Shown here piece by piece: positions 17,894-26,747 of a stretch of 64,000 nt of DNA (the stretch's first letter is position 1; each line of letters begins with the position of its first letter). Origin of the DNA: G963665215 sp963665215. GTDB taxonomy: Bacteria; Chloroflexota; Dehalococcoidia; Lucifugimonadales; CAUZJF01. A program made the position numbers and the translations under genes. Location: the NCBI GenBank assembly GCA_963665215.2, contig CAXXWW010000005.1, forward strand, positions 1 through 64,000. Direction: 5' to 3'. The notes below the pieces were generated by a model, which saw only the letters and a list, made by a program, of their open reading frames with translations, made no database searches and had not been told where the DNA came from.

Positions 17894-18014
17894 GTCATTC
17901 TGAGCCGAGCGAAGAATCTGGCGGGGTCGGGTTCCAAGAGACCCCGACTGGGCGCGGCAGCGACCCCACCCCAGGTTATTAGTCGTCAGCCTCAGGCGGG
18001 CTCCTCAGAACGAC
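17894..18014. repeat. Palindrome-ended intergenic repeat
   Basis: The segment starts with GTCATTCTGAG (17894-17904) and ends with CTCAGAACGAC (18004-18014), an 11-bp inverted repeat with one mismatch, enclosing about 100 bases including 'CGAGCGAAGAATCTGG'. The 'GTCATTCTGAG...AGCGAAGAATCT' string is a widespread intergenic repeat type in many bacteria. It has the form of a small non-coding element (MITE- or hairpin-like) between dapF and miaA. Confidence 0.6.
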
Positions 18015-18088
18015 AATCAAATCTAGTTGGGCAGAGTCCCAGCCCACCGGCGGCCTATCGCCTAGTCCACTGCCCTATCCCGGCCATT

Positions 18089-19012
18089 CTAGCACAGCAT
18101 CTCTCTGACCTGCGTCACAGCCGCATCGATCCCTTCGGGTGTCCCCTGGAACCAGCGTATCCGCTCGTCATCCAGCCGGAACCATGCGTGCTGCTGACGG
18201 GCGAACCTGCGGGTCCTCTGCTTGATCTCCGCCAGGGCGACTTCAAGGGTCTTCTCCCCGCGGAGGTGCTGTGCGATCTCCCGGTAGCCCAGGCTCGACA
18301 TGGATGGAAGGTCCGGGCCGTACCCGCGGCCCAGCAGTCCCTCCACCTCCACGACCCAGCCCGCCTCCATCATGGCGTCCACGCGCCCGTTCACGCGCTC
18401 ATACAGGGCTGTCCGCTCGAGCGTTAGCCCGACGATGGCGCGCTGAAATGAAGGTTGCCTGCGCGATGGTTGAAAGGAGCGCGGCTCTGCGGAGGTGTCA
18501 GATATCTCCAGGGCGCGGATGACGCGGCGGACGTTGCGGGCATCGATGCGGTGCGCGGCCGAAGGGTCCAGGCGGGCCAGCTCTTGGTGTAGCGCGGCCG
18601 CACCCTCCACACGGGCCCTCTCTTCCAGTGCGCCGCGGAGCGCCGGGTCGGGAGGCACTTCGGGCACCTGCCAGCCCTCGAGGAGCCCCCATACGTACTG
18701 ACCCGTTCCGCCCACCACGATGGGCAGCCTTGATCGGGACAGGATGTCTCGTATCGCCTCCCGCGCCCGACGGAGGAAAAGGGCCAGGCTGAAAACCTCG
18801 TCGGGGTCCACAACGTCGATGAGGTGGTGCCGGACCGCTGCCCGTTGCTTCGAGGACGGCTTTGCCGTGCCGATGTCCATGTGCCGGTACACCTGCCGGC
18901 TGTCGGCGCTGATGATCTCGCCGTCCAGCTCCTCGGCCAGCCGCTGGGACAGGGTGCTCTTCCCGGCGGCGGTCGGTCCGATGACCGCGAGGACCTTGCG
19001 TCCGGTAGCCAT
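18089..19012 (-). CDS. miaA: tRNA dimethylallyltransferase MiaA
   Basis: A 307-residue protein that adds dimethylallyl to A37 of tRNAs reading UNN codons. It has the P-loop 'GPTAAGKST', 'ISADSRQVYRHMDIGTAKP', 'HHLIDVVDPDE', 'PIVVGGTGQYVWGLLEG' and the tRNA-binding 'KQRTRRFARQQHAWFR'. ATG 19012 is chosen because the P-loop strand starts right after it; an upstream ATG (19063) would add an unrelated Arg-rich leader overlapping tpiA. It follows tpiA by 10 bases and is likely co-transcribed. Confidence 0.96.
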   Translation of the reverse strand: MATGRKVLAVIGPTAAGKSTLSQRLAEELDGEIISADSRQVYRHMDIGTAKPSSKQRAAVRHHLIDVVDPDEVFSLALFLRRAREAIRDILSRSRLPIVVGGTGQYVWGLLEGWQVPEVPPDPALRGALEERARVEGAAALHQELARLDPSAAHRIDARNVRRVIRALEISDTSAEPRSFQPSRRQPSFQRAIVGLTLERTALYERVNGRVDAMMEAGWVVEVEGLLGRGYGPDLPSMSSLGYREIAQHLRGEKTLEVALAEIKQRTRRFARQQHAWFRLDDERIRWFQGTPEGIDAAVTQVREMLC

Positions 19013-19022
19013 TAGCCGGGCC

Positions 19023-19781
19023 CTAGACCAGGGCCTCGGCCGCGTTGCGAACCAGGCGGACAAAGGTCTCGGGACTGAGGCTAGCGCCCCCGACCAGCGC
19101 GCCGTCGATGTCCTCTTGAAAGGCGAAGCTCGCCACGTTGTCGGCGGTCACGCTGCCACCGTAAAGAAGAGGCACCTCGGAGGCAGCACTGCTGCCGTAC
19201 AGAGCAGCCAGAGTTTCTCTGATGTGGCCCATCATCGCCTGGGCGTCTTTCGGGGTGGCGGCAGCGCCGGTGCCTATCGCCCAGACAGGCTCGTATGCCA
19301 CCAGCAGGCCGTCGAGGGCGCTCACCTCCGCCAGGCCAAGGCTGACCTGCCGCTCCACCACACCGTCGGCGTCGCCGTCATCCCGTTCTTTCAGCGTTTC
19401 GCCCACGCACAATATCGGTCTCAGACCTACGTCTCGGGCTGCTGCCACCTTCTTACCTACGACGACGTCGCTCTCCCCGAGCTTGTGCCTGCGTTCGGAG
19501 TGGCCTGTGATGACGAACTGGCAGAGGTCGACAAGCATCGTTGGTGAGACCTCGCCGGTGTAGGCGCCGCTGCCCTCGAAGTGCATGTTCTGCGCTCCCA
19601 GCGCGATACTGGAGCCTTGCAGCTGCTCCCTGACTGCCGCAAGGGCCGTAAACGGTGGGCAGACCACCTTCTGGACACCCTCGATTGCCTCTAGCCCCGG
19701 CTTCATCCCGGCGACCAGCTTCTTGGCCTCGTTAATGGTGGTGTTCATCTTCCAGTTTCCCGCGATTATCGGGGTAGCCAT
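19023..19781 (-). CDS. tpiA: Triosephosphate isomerase
   Basis: A 252-residue TIM barrel with 'AGNWKMN' (catalytic Lys), 'ITGHSERR' (catalytic His), 'AYEPVWAIGTG' (catalytic Glu and the start of flexible loop 6) and 'LYGGSVTADN' phosphate-binding loop. It interconverts dihydroxyacetone phosphate and glyceraldehyde 3-phosphate. ATG 19781 is favoured over the longer in-frame start because GGGAGG precedes it by about 10 bases. The other glycolytic genes, pgk and apgM, lie 1-3 kb away on the same strand but are separated by a plus-strand gene. Confidence 0.97.
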   Translation of the reverse strand: MATPIIAGNWKMNTTINEAKKLVAGMKPGLEAIEGVQKVVCPPFTALAAVREQLQGSSIALGAQNMHFEGSGAYTGEVSPTMLVDLCQFVITGHSERRHKLGESDVVVGKKVAAARDVGLRPILCVGETLKERDDGDADGVVERQVSLGLAEVSALDGLLVAYEPVWAIGTGAAATPKDAQAMMGHIRETLAALYGSSAASEVPLLYGGSVTADNVASFAFQEDIDGALVGGASLSPETFVRLVRNAAEALV

Positions 19782-19922
19782 GGGGTGGAGCCTCCCTGGT
19801 ATCATGACGTGGGTATCATGACGTGGTTGTCGCTACGCCCAGCCGCATTGTACACAATCGGGCTAAGACGCGGGCAACGTGTGGTCGCTACCACGGCAAT
19901 GCGACGGTCCGCGCTAGCTTGA

Positions 19923-20020
19923 GCCCTCGATACGTCCTTTCACGGTGGAAGGGCTACTCGGGGCGAACGGGATGAATCCCGCCCCTCGTGAGTAGGCCGC
20001 AGGCCGTATCGAACCATCGT
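19923..20020. repeat. Dispersed intergenic repeat, second copy
   Basis: Its reverse complement shares three blocks with 2793-2882: GGTTCGATACGGCCTGCGGC, CCCGTTCGCCCCGAGTAG and GACGTATCGAGGG. The intervening bases differ. It contains an internal inverted pair around GGGCGAACGGGAT/ATCCCGCCCC and lies upstream of the SRPBCC gene in a 340-base gap that otherwise shows no gene. Confidence 0.65.
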
Positions 20021-20122
20021 GGTGGCTGCCATGTACGCGTTTGCTGGTGTCTGGTATATTGAGTGGCGATACGGCAGCGTTTGAAAGCTCCCTGCGGGTA
20101 AATTTGGAAAGAGAGGCTTAGA

Positions 20123-20560
20123 ATGATTACAGCTGAGGCCAGTGCGATGATCAACCGGCCAGTTGAGGAGGTGTTCCAGTTCACAAACGATCTCGACAAG
20201 GTCACCCAGTGGCAAGGAAATCTGGTGCAGACAAAGCAGACTTCCGACGGCCCCATGGGAGTCGGATCGACCTTCGATGAAATACCGCAGGCACCGGGGC
20301 GAAAGGTCAAGAGCACCTGGGAGATCACTGAGTATGAGCCCAACGGTAGGGTCCAGTGGAAGACCACCGCAGGGCCGATCCCGATGGAGGGCAGCACCAG
20401 TTTCGAGTCCACGGAGGAGGGGACGCGGGTCACCTTCATACTCGAAGCCAGGCCGACGGGCTTATACGGTCTGCTCCAGCCGATTATTGGCCGCGCTGTC
20501 AGGAAGCAGGTCAAGTCTGACCTTGAGAGCCTGAAAATCCTGCTGGAGTCCCAGTCCTAG
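20123..20560 (+). CDS. SRPBCC (polyketide cyclase/START-like) family protein
   Basis: A 145-residue single-domain protein with the helix-grip fold pattern: 'EASAMINRPVEEVFQFTNDLDKV' strand-helix start, 'QWQGNLVQTKQT', 'STWEITEYEPNGRVQWKT', 'TRVTFILEARP' and a long C-terminal helix 'VRKQVKSDLESLKILLE' that closes the hydrophobic cavity. Such proteins bind lipids or aromatic ligands. AGAGAGG precedes the ATG. It is a lone plus-strand gene between minus-strand glycolytic genes; ligand and role are unknown. Confidence 0.82.
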   Translation: MITAEASAMINRPVEEVFQFTNDLDKVTQWQGNLVQTKQTSDGPMGVGSTFDEIPQAPGRKVKSTWEITEYEPNGRVQWKTTAGPIPMEGSTSFESTEEGTRVTFILEARPTGLYGLLQPIIGRAVRKQVKSDLESLKILLESQS

Positions 20561-20583
20561 CGCAAGGGTGAAAGGCTGGCCTG

Positions 20584-21789
20584 CTATGGGCCGAACTTGC
20601 GCAGCTTTCCGGCGTGGGCCAGCGCCGTCATCATCACGCTGGTGGCGGGCGTTCGCCCGATGCTGCCGCCGGCACAGGCGCGTTCGGTGAACTCGGGCAC
20701 CCCGTCACCCTCCGTCAGACGCGAGTGTACCAGCAGGGGCACCGGATGCCAGCTGTGGCCGCCCATGACCGCCGGCGTCGAGTGGTCGCCCGCTATCACC
20801 AGCACGTCGGGCCGGGTTGCCAGCAGGCGGGGTATCCTGGCGTCGAGGTCTTCCAGCGCGGCGACCTTGGCCTGAAAGTCGCCGTCCTCTCCCGCCGCAT
20901 CGGCCGGCTTGTAGTGGACGAAGAAGAAGTCGTAGCCCCCGATATGCTCCTCAAGGGTGTCGAGCTGGTCGTCAAACGTGGCACCCGTAGGCAAGACCTC
21001 CATGCCGACTAGCCTGGCGAGCCCGCGGTACATCGGGTATGACGCGATTGCGGTGGGTCTGAGCCGGTATGCGTCGCTCATCTTGGGAAGGCGGGGCAGC
21101 CTGGAGAAGCCTCGTAGCAGCACCATGTTGGCGGCATCTCTACCGGCGAGTGACTCACGTGCGGCGGCGACAAAGTCGTTTACAGCCCTGGCCGTCAAGT
21201 CCGAGTCGTCAGACAGGGACTGGGCCTCCAGTGGCGCCGTTCCCTCGGACTGGGGATCGGTCTCGCTGACGTTTGCGCCAAGACCCTCGCCCCGCAGCAC
21301 AACCACGAACCTGTAGTCCAGTACCGGGAAGACCGACAGCTCCGCCCCTTGCACTTCAATCTGGCCCAACAGGTTGATAAGGGGGTCGCTCTCCACCGTC
21401 CGAATTCGTCCCGCGCGCCGGTCGACCAGAACGCCATCGTCGTCAACGGTGCAGAGATTGCCCCTGGCGGCCACATCGTCGTTCAGCAGCTCAAGGCCGA
21501 TGCCGAGGGCTTCCAGGACTCCCCTGCCAATGAGATACTTGAGCGGATCATACCCGAACAGCGCCAGGTGGCCGGGCCCGCTTCCGGGCGTGATGCCCGG
21601 CGCGACGGGGGTTGTCAGGCCACAAGCGCTGCGTGATGCCAGCCGGTCCAGGTTGGGGAGGGCGGCCGCCTCCAGCTCCGACACTCCCGTCGCGGGGTCG
21701 GGGAGGCCGCCAAGTCCGTCCACCACCAGCATGACGATCCGTGTCTGTGTGGCCTGGCAAAGGTCCTGGATGTCCGGGAAGTCGATCAT
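20584..21789 (-). CDS. apgM: Cofactor-independent phosphoglycerate mutase, archaeal type
   Basis: A 401-residue alkaline-phosphatase-superfamily enzyme. The N-terminal 'MLVVDGLGGLPDP' carries the first metal aspartate; 'TPGSGPGHLALFGYDP' holds the nucleophile serine region; the C-terminal 'FFFVHYKPADAAGEDGD', 'VIAGDHSTPAV' and 'HSWHPVPLLVHS' provide the second metal set. It converts 3- to 2-phosphoglycerate without 2,3-bisphosphoglycerate. It follows pgk by 17 bases on the same strand, so two successive glycolytic steps are co-transcribed. The ApgM type, rather than GpmI or GpmA, is usual in Archaea and in some deep bacterial groups including Chloroflexota. Confidence 0.93.
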   Translation of the reverse strand: MIDFPDIQDLCQATQTRIVMLVVDGLGGLPDPATGVSELEAAALPNLDRLASRSACGLTTPVAPGITPGSGPGHLALFGYDPLKYLIGRGVLEALGIGLELLNDDVAARGNLCTVDDDGVLVDRRAGRIRTVESDPLINLLGQIEVQGAELSVFPVLDYRFVVVLRGEGLGANVSETDPQSEGTAPLEAQSLSDDSDLTARAVNDFVAAARESLAGRDAANMVLLRGFSRLPRLPKMSDAYRLRPTAIASYPMYRGLARLVGMEVLPTGATFDDQLDTLEEHIGGYDFFFVHYKPADAAGEDGDFQAKVAALEDLDARIPRLLATRPDVLVIAGDHSTPAVMGGHSWHPVPLLVHSRLTEGDGVPEFTERACAGGSIGRTPATSVMMTALAHAGKLRKFGP

Positions 21790-21805
21790 GGTCCGCGGCG
21801 AACGT

Positions 21806-23071
21806 TCATCCGGCGGCCGGCGCCGGGTTGTCTATGAGCGCGTCAACGCCTGGTAAGGATCGGCCCGACAGTAGCTCCAGGGCGGCGCCTCCGCCTGTAG
21901 AGACGTGGGTCATTTTTTCGGCCAGGCCCAGGGCGGAAACTATGTGGGCGGTGGAGCCCCCGCCGATAATCGTCGTGGCGCCACGCAGTCGGGCGAGCGC
22001 CCTTGCGATGCGGCCCGTGCCCTCGGCGAAGGGCTCCCACTCGAACACGCCCATTGGGCCGTTCCACACCACTGTCTTCGCAGACTCCAGCGCGCCCTCG
22101 AACAGCGCCGTGGACCGCCGCCCTATGTCCATGATCAGCCAATCGGGGGGAATCTCGCCCGCCCGGACCTCCTGGTGGAGGGCTGTCGCGGAGAATTCGT
22201 CCGCGACCACCAGGTCCTCCGGCAAAAGTAGTCTCACCCCCAACTCGTCGGCAGTCTGGATTATGTCCCCGGCGGACGGCACCAGGTCGTCCTCTGTCAG
22301 AGAGGCTCCCACCGCGAGTCCCTGCGCCCTGAAGAATGTCGCCGCCATCCCGCCCCCAACGATAAGCGTGTCAACATTTGCCATAAGGCTGTGGAGGACG
22401 GCGATCTTATCGGAGACCTTTGCGCCGCCCAGGACAGCTACAAATGGGCGTCTTGGAGATCCCATAGCATCGCCAAGCATCTGGAGCTCGCGTGCCATCA
22501 GAAACCCGGCAACGGCCGGCAGGTACCGCGTCACCCCCGCGGTCGAGGCGTGGGCGCGATGGGCGGCTCCGAAGGCATCATTCACGTATATGTCGGCGAG
22601 GGAGCCCAACGCAGCCGCAAATCCGGCGTTGTTGGATTCCTCCCCGGGATGGAACCTTAGATTCTGAAGCATCAGGACAGCCCCTCGCGGCAGCGCACCC
22701 ACTAACCGCTTTGTTTCCGCGCCTATACAATCGCGGGCCTGGGTCACCGGCATTCCCAGCAGCTCGGACAGGCGTCTTGACACCGGCGCCATCCGCAGCT
22801 CCTCCACTTCCCTGCCATTGGGCCGCCCCAGGTGGGAGCAGAGGACAACCCTGCACCGCCGCTCCAACAGATACCGGACGGTGGGGAGGGACGCTCTTAT
22901 GCGGGAGTCGTCGGATATACGGGTCGTGCCCGGGTGGCAGGTGACGTTGAAGTCCACCCGCACAAGGACCGCCTTGCCGGCTACGTCTATGTCGCGAACG
23001 GTCCTTTTGCTTATCGTTGACATGCGCACCGCCGGTGGCGCAAGGGACCCTGGTGTTGTGTCGAGGTCCAT
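21806..23071 (-). CDS. pgk: Phosphoglycerate kinase
   Basis: A 421-residue protein with both PGK lobes: 'VLVRVDFNV', 'RRCRVVLCSHLGRP', 'LMLQNLRFHPGEE', 'YVNDAFGAAHRAHAS', 'PFVAVLGGAKVSDK', 'TVVWNGPMGVFEWEPF' and 'TIIGGGSTAHIV', with the closing 'STGGGAALELLSG'. It makes ATP from 1,3-bisphosphoglycerate. ATG 23071 has TAGGGTAGGGA directly before it, whereas the ATG at 23023 has none, so the longer form with 16 extra residues is kept. Co-transcribed with apgM. Confidence 0.97.
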   Translation of the reverse strand: MDLDTTPGSLAPPAVRMSTISKRTVRDIDVAGKAVLVRVDFNVTCHPGTTRISDDSRIRASLPTVRYLLERRCRVVLCSHLGRPNGREVEELRMAPVSRRLSELLGMPVTQARDCIGAETKRLVGALPRGAVLMLQNLRFHPGEESNNAGFAAALGSLADIYVNDAFGAAHRAHASTAGVTRYLPAVAGFLMARELQMLGDAMGSPRRPFVAVLGGAKVSDKIAVLHSLMANVDTLIVGGGMAATFFRAQGLAVGASLTEDDLVPSAGDIIQTADELGVRLLLPEDLVVADEFSATALHQEVRAGEIPPDWLIMDIGRRSTALFEGALESAKTVVWNGPMGVFEWEPFAEGTGRIARALARLRGATTIIGGGSTAHIVSALGLAEKMTHVSTGGGAALELLSGRSLPGVDALIDNPAPAAG

Positions 23072-23118
23072 TCCCTACCCTACTTTCTCAGCAGGCGGGA
23101 CGTAAGCCGGGCTGTCGA

Positions 23119-24153
23119 TTAGCGGTCAAGCACTGACTCCACGAACCGTCCCACCGCAGCCGCGCCGTCGTGCGAGATCTGAGGGATGTCCACAGCCGCC
23201 TCCGCCTCAGCACGGTATCGCGCCAAGAGCTCCTCGCTGTACTCTCTTGCCCCCAGCTCCTCCAGGATATCGCGCACGGAGGAGATGTCGTCCGCCTCAA
23301 GCACGCGCTTGAAGTAGATGTCGCCCAGCCTCCTTTTCTGACTCAGGGCGGCCTTTTCCACCGCGTACACCACGGGCAGCAGCTTCTTCTTGTTGAGAAC
23401 CTCAGGACTGGGCGGGCCTTCGTCCTGGCCATCCGGCCACAGCTCTCGCAGGTCGTCCCGGACCTGTACCGCCATGCCGACGCTTGCGCCGCAATTGGCG
23501 AGTGCGTCGACTGCCTCCTCATCGGCCGCGGCGACCAGACCGCCCAATTTCATCGCGCATGCGTACAGCGCGCCGGTCTTGCTCGCCGCCATCTTAAGAT
23601 AGGCGTCGACCTTGAGGTCGATCCGCTCCTGGGCCTCGAGGTCTTGAAATCGTCCCTCGCAAAGCTCCAGGCTGGCCTCGTCCACGAGCTGAAGGGCACG
23701 AGTGACGGCCTGAGGCGAGACGCCGTGCTGCTGCAGCCGGAAGATGGCCAGGCGGGCCATTGCGTGCATGGCATCTCCGGCGTTGATCGCCTGTGCCGGG
23801 CCCCAGACCCACCAGACGGCGTCACGGTCGTCGCGCCGAGGGTGCCCGCCCTGGACATCGTCGTGGATCTGGCAGAAGCTGTTGACCAGCTCCACCGATG
23901 CTGCGGCGGGAAGCGCTGCCTCGACATTGCCGCCGGTGGCGTGGCACGCCGTCAGGCATGCTAAGCCGTGGCTCCGCTTCCTGGCCACCGGGCTGAGGGC
24001 GGACCCGCGATCGTCCTCCCAGCCGAGGTGGTAGGTCATCATCCGATAGAGGTCCATCTCGCGAGGCGCCAGGATATCCCTCAACTCGGCCTCTACCCGA
24101 TCGGCAAGCCAGTCTATTGTTGGGGCGATAACCATCGGCAGGTCTTTCCCCAT
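23119..24153 (-). CDS. Polyprenyl synthetase family protein
   Basis: An all-helical trans-prenyltransferase of about 344 residues. The first Asp-rich motif is in 'CQIHDDVQGGHPRRDDRDAVWW'-type sequence (DD...RR.D...W) and the second in 'VQVRDDLRELWPD'. The second motif lacks the third Asp of the usual DDxxD, so the chain-elongation site is atypical; the enzyme could be a geranylgeranyl/farnesyl-type synthase or a diverged paralogue. Lys in 'KTGALYACAMKLG' and 'NKKKLLPVVYA' are diphosphate ligands. Start is taken at ATG 24153 (24135 also possible); the long upstream extension overlaps the Sua5-type gene's end and looks spurious. Confidence 0.85.
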   Translation of the reverse strand: MGKDLPMVIAPTIDWLADRVEAELRDILAPREMDLYRMMTYHLGWEDDRGSALSPVARKRSHGLACLTACHATGGNVEAALPAAASVELVNSFCQIHDDVQGGHPRRDDRDAVWWVWGPAQAINAGDAMHAMARLAIFRLQQHGVSPQAVTRALQLVDEASLELCEGRFQDLEAQERIDLKVDAYLKMAASKTGALYACAMKLGGLVAAADEEAVDALANCGASVGMAVQVRDDLRELWPDGQDEGPPSPEVLNKKKLLPVVYAVEKAALSQKRRLGDIYFKRVLEADDISSVRDILEELGAREYSEELLARYRAEAEAAVDIPQISHDGAAAVGRFVESVLDR

Positions 24154-24256
24154 GTATGCATGGGCCCCCGAAACGCATTTATGTGGGGACCGGCCTGGAG
24201 CGCCCGGCCGCCGCCGCCGAGCGACCGAGACTGGCATTGTCGGGCCGGCTCGTCAG

Positions 24257-24916
24257 CTACGAGGTGCCCATAGCCACCGCAGTCCCGCAAGCGTCCTCGA
24301 TCTCCTGTCTTGACACCGCGCCCACGCGCAGTACAACCGGCGTGGCGCCCGAGACGTCGACGACGGTTGAAGCCACGCCTCCCGGGCTGCGCCCAGCGTC
24401 GACGACGTAATCGATGTCGCCGCCCAGATGCGTCCGAACGGCTTCGGCGCTGGTGAGGGCCGGCATGCCGCTGCGGTTCGCACTGGTCCCCGTGATGGGC
24501 GCCCCCAAGTCCCGGACCACCTGCCGGGGCACCCAAAGGTCCGGAACGCGGACCGCAACGGTCTTCATGCCGCCCGTCACCGCCTGCGGCAAGTTCCCGG
24601 CGCTGCGCAACACCAGCGTTAGTGGCCCGGGGAAAAAGCGCTGGACCAACCGGGCGGCCAACTCCGGCACGTCGAGGGCGTATTTGCTGATGTCGGCGGG
24701 GTCGGCCAGCAGCAAAGGAAGGGGCTTGTTTCGTGGCCGCCCCTTGATGCGGAAGAGCCGCTCGACCGCCTGCTCGTCCTGCGCCGACGCCGCCAGGCCG
24801 TAAAGCGTCTCGGTTGGGAGGGAGACCACTCCACCGCACTCAAGGACGCGCACTGCGGTCCGCACCTGCGCACGTATCCCCTTAATGACGCGGCGGCCTG
24901 CCGGAGGCGTTTCCAT
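24257..24916 (-). CDS. L-threonylcarbamoyladenylate synthase (Sua5/YrdC/YciO family)
   Basis: A YrdC-fold protein of about 219 residues with 'GGVVSLPTETLYGLAASAQ', the 'IKGRPRNKPLPLLLAD' KxRP-type motif, 'FFPGPLTLVL' and 'GAPITGTSANRSG'. It makes threonylcarbamoyl-AMP for t6A37 tRNA modification. ATG 24916 is preferred; the longer start at 24991 would overlap the divergent guaA start at 24969. No C-terminal Sua5 domain is present, so it is YrdC/TsaC-length. The upstream gap to guaA is only about 50 bases and must hold both promoters. Confidence 0.9.
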   Translation of the reverse strand: METPPAGRRVIKGIRAQVRTAVRVLECGGVVSLPTETLYGLAASAQDEQAVERLFRIKGRPRNKPLPLLLADPADISKYALDVPELAARLVQRFFPGPLTLVLRSAGNLPQAVTGGMKTVAVRVPDLWVPRQVVRDLGAPITGTSANRSGMPALTSAEAVRTHLGGDIDYVVDAGRSPGGVASTVVDVSGATPVVLRVGAVSRQEIEDACGTAVAMGTS

Positions 24917-24968
24917 CTGGGCTTGACCACAATATACCATAGATGCTAGCCTTGAGGCGCGGGCCAAC

Positions 24969-26639
24969 ATGCCAAAGGAACCCACCCCCACCCCAAGTCG
25001 CAGGGTAGCTGCCAGCGACGATTTGGAGGTCTCTGCCTACCTCGAAATCGCCAGGCAGAAGAGCGGTCAGGAGCCCCTGCCTCAACCCGCGCAAAGTCCA
25101 CAACCAGAATCCGTCCTCGTCATAGACTTTGGCTCTCAATACAGCAGGCTCATCGCGCGGCGAGTCCGCGAGGCCAGGGTCTACTGCGAGATCATCCCCC
25201 ACGACTCTACCTGGGAGTCGGTCGCCCCGCTGAATCCCAAGGGGGTAATCCTATCAGGGGGTCCCGCGAGTGTTTACGATCCTGGCGCCCCCATGGCCCC
25301 TGCATGGGTCTATGAGCGTCAGCTTCCAGTCCTGGGCATCTGCTACGGAATGCAGGTCATGGTCTACCAGCTCGGGGGAAAAGTCGCCCCCAGCGCCAAG
25401 AAGGAGTATGGCCATGCGGTGCTGAGCCAGAACGTCCCAGGCCTGCCACTCTTCCACGGTCTGCCTCCCTCGATGCCGGTCTGGATGAGTCATGGCGATC
25501 GCATAGTCGAACCTCCCCCGGGCTTCGTGCCCCTCGCCTACACGGAAAACTCCCCCATAGCCGCTACCGGTAACGACCAGGGCATGCTGGGAATTCAGTT
25601 CCATCCCGAGGTAGCCCACACTCCCCATGGGAAGGCGCTGCTGGAGAACTTCGTTCACCGCGTTTGCGGATGCGGAAGTCTATGGACGCCGGCCAACTTC
25701 GCGGCCACGGCCATCCAGGGCATCCGGGACCAGGTCGGCGGCGGCAAGGTAATATGCGCCCTTTCCGGCGGCGTCGACTCGGCCGTGGCGGCTACACTGG
25801 TACACGAGGCGGTGGGTGACCAGCTCACCTGCATCTTCGTCAACAACGGGCTGATGAGGCGAGAGGAACCCCAGCGTGTGCTGGACACCTTCGAGAGAAA
25901 CCTGAAGGTGAACCTCGTGTACGCGGACGCGTCGCAGGAGTTCCTGGGTGCGCTCCGACAGGTGAATGACCCTGAGGAGAAGCGCCGGGTCATAGGGGAA
26001 CAGTTCATCCGGGTCTTCGAGAGAGAGGCAGCCAGGCTCGGCCGCGTGGACTTTTTGACACAGGGCACCCTCTACCCGGACGTTATCGAGAGCAAGACCT
26101 CCGACAGTAACGTCTCCGCCAAGATAAAGACCCACCACAACGTCGGCGGGCTGCCCAGCGACATGAAGCTCACCCTGGTTGAGCCACTGCGGTACCTGTT
26201 CAAGGACGAGGTCCGGGAGGTCGGGCTTGAGCTCGGTCTGGCCGAGGAGATGGTCTACCGCCAGCCGTTCCCAGGCCCTGGGCTGGCGATCCGAGTTATG
26301 GGCGAGGTAACGCCGGAGAAGCTGGAGGTCCTTCGAGCCGCGGACTGGGTCGTCATGGACGAGATCAAGGCCAACGACTTGTATCGAGAGCTGTGGCAGA
26401 GCTTCGCTGTGCTGACCGACACTCAGACCGTGGGCGTCACGGGCGACTTCCGGACCTACGGCCACGTCGTGGCGGTCCGTGCGGTAACCAGCGACGAGGC
26501 CATGACGGCGGACTGGGCCCGCCTGCCCTACCAGGTCCTGGCGCGGATATCCACTCGCATCGCAAATGAGGTGCCCGGGGTCAACAGGGTGGTGTACGAC
26601 ATCACCAGCAAGCCCCCCGGCACCATCGAGTGGGAGTAG
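24969..26639 (+). CDS. guaA: GMP synthase (glutamine-hydrolysing)
   Basis: A 556-residue protein that aminates XMP to GMP. Class I amidotransferase domain: 'VIDFGSQYSRLIARRVRE', nucleophile Cys125 in 'GICYGMQ', and His-Pro-Glu in 'IQFHPEVAHT'. ATP-pyrophosphatase domain: P-loop 'ALSGGVDSAVAA', then the dimerisation domain ending with the canonical 'PPGTIEWE'. An unusual N-terminal extension of about 48 residues, rich in Pro and Gln, precedes the first strand; a later start may be used but no better ribosome binding site is visible. It is a purine gene ahead of the pur cluster, separated from it by the Shedu/IS630 region. Confidence 0.97.
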   Translation: MPKEPTPTPSRRVAASDDLEVSAYLEIARQKSGQEPLPQPAQSPQPESVLVIDFGSQYSRLIARRVREARVYCEIIPHDSTWESVAPLNPKGVILSGGPASVYDPGAPMAPAWVYERQLPVLGICYGMQVMVYQLGGKVAPSAKKEYGHAVLSQNVPGLPLFHGLPPSMPVWMSHGDRIVEPPPGFVPLAYTENSPIAATGNDQGMLGIQFHPEVAHTPHGKALLENFVHRVCGCGSLWTPANFAATAIQGIRDQVGGGKVICALSGGVDSAVAATLVHEAVGDQLTCIFVNNGLMRREEPQRVLDTFERNLKVNLVYADASQEFLGALRQVNDPEEKRRVIGEQFIRVFEREAARLGRVDFLTQGTLYPDVIESKTSDSNVSAKIKTHHNVGGLPSDMKLTLVEPLRYLFKDEVREVGLELGLAEEMVYRQPFPGPGLAIRVMGEVTPEKLEVLRAADWVVMDEIKANDLYRELWQSFAVLTDTQTVGVTGDFRTYGHVVAVRAVTSDEAMTADWARLPYQVLARISTRIANEVPGVNRVVYDITSKPPGTIEWE

Positions 26640-26747
26640 GGGCGCGGCCGCAGAGCTGCTGACCCACGGCGCTAAGCCGATCCAGCTTGTTCTCAGCCCG
26701 AGCTTTTATGGTTATTCTAGGCCCGATGGGGAGGTCGAGGTTATCTC

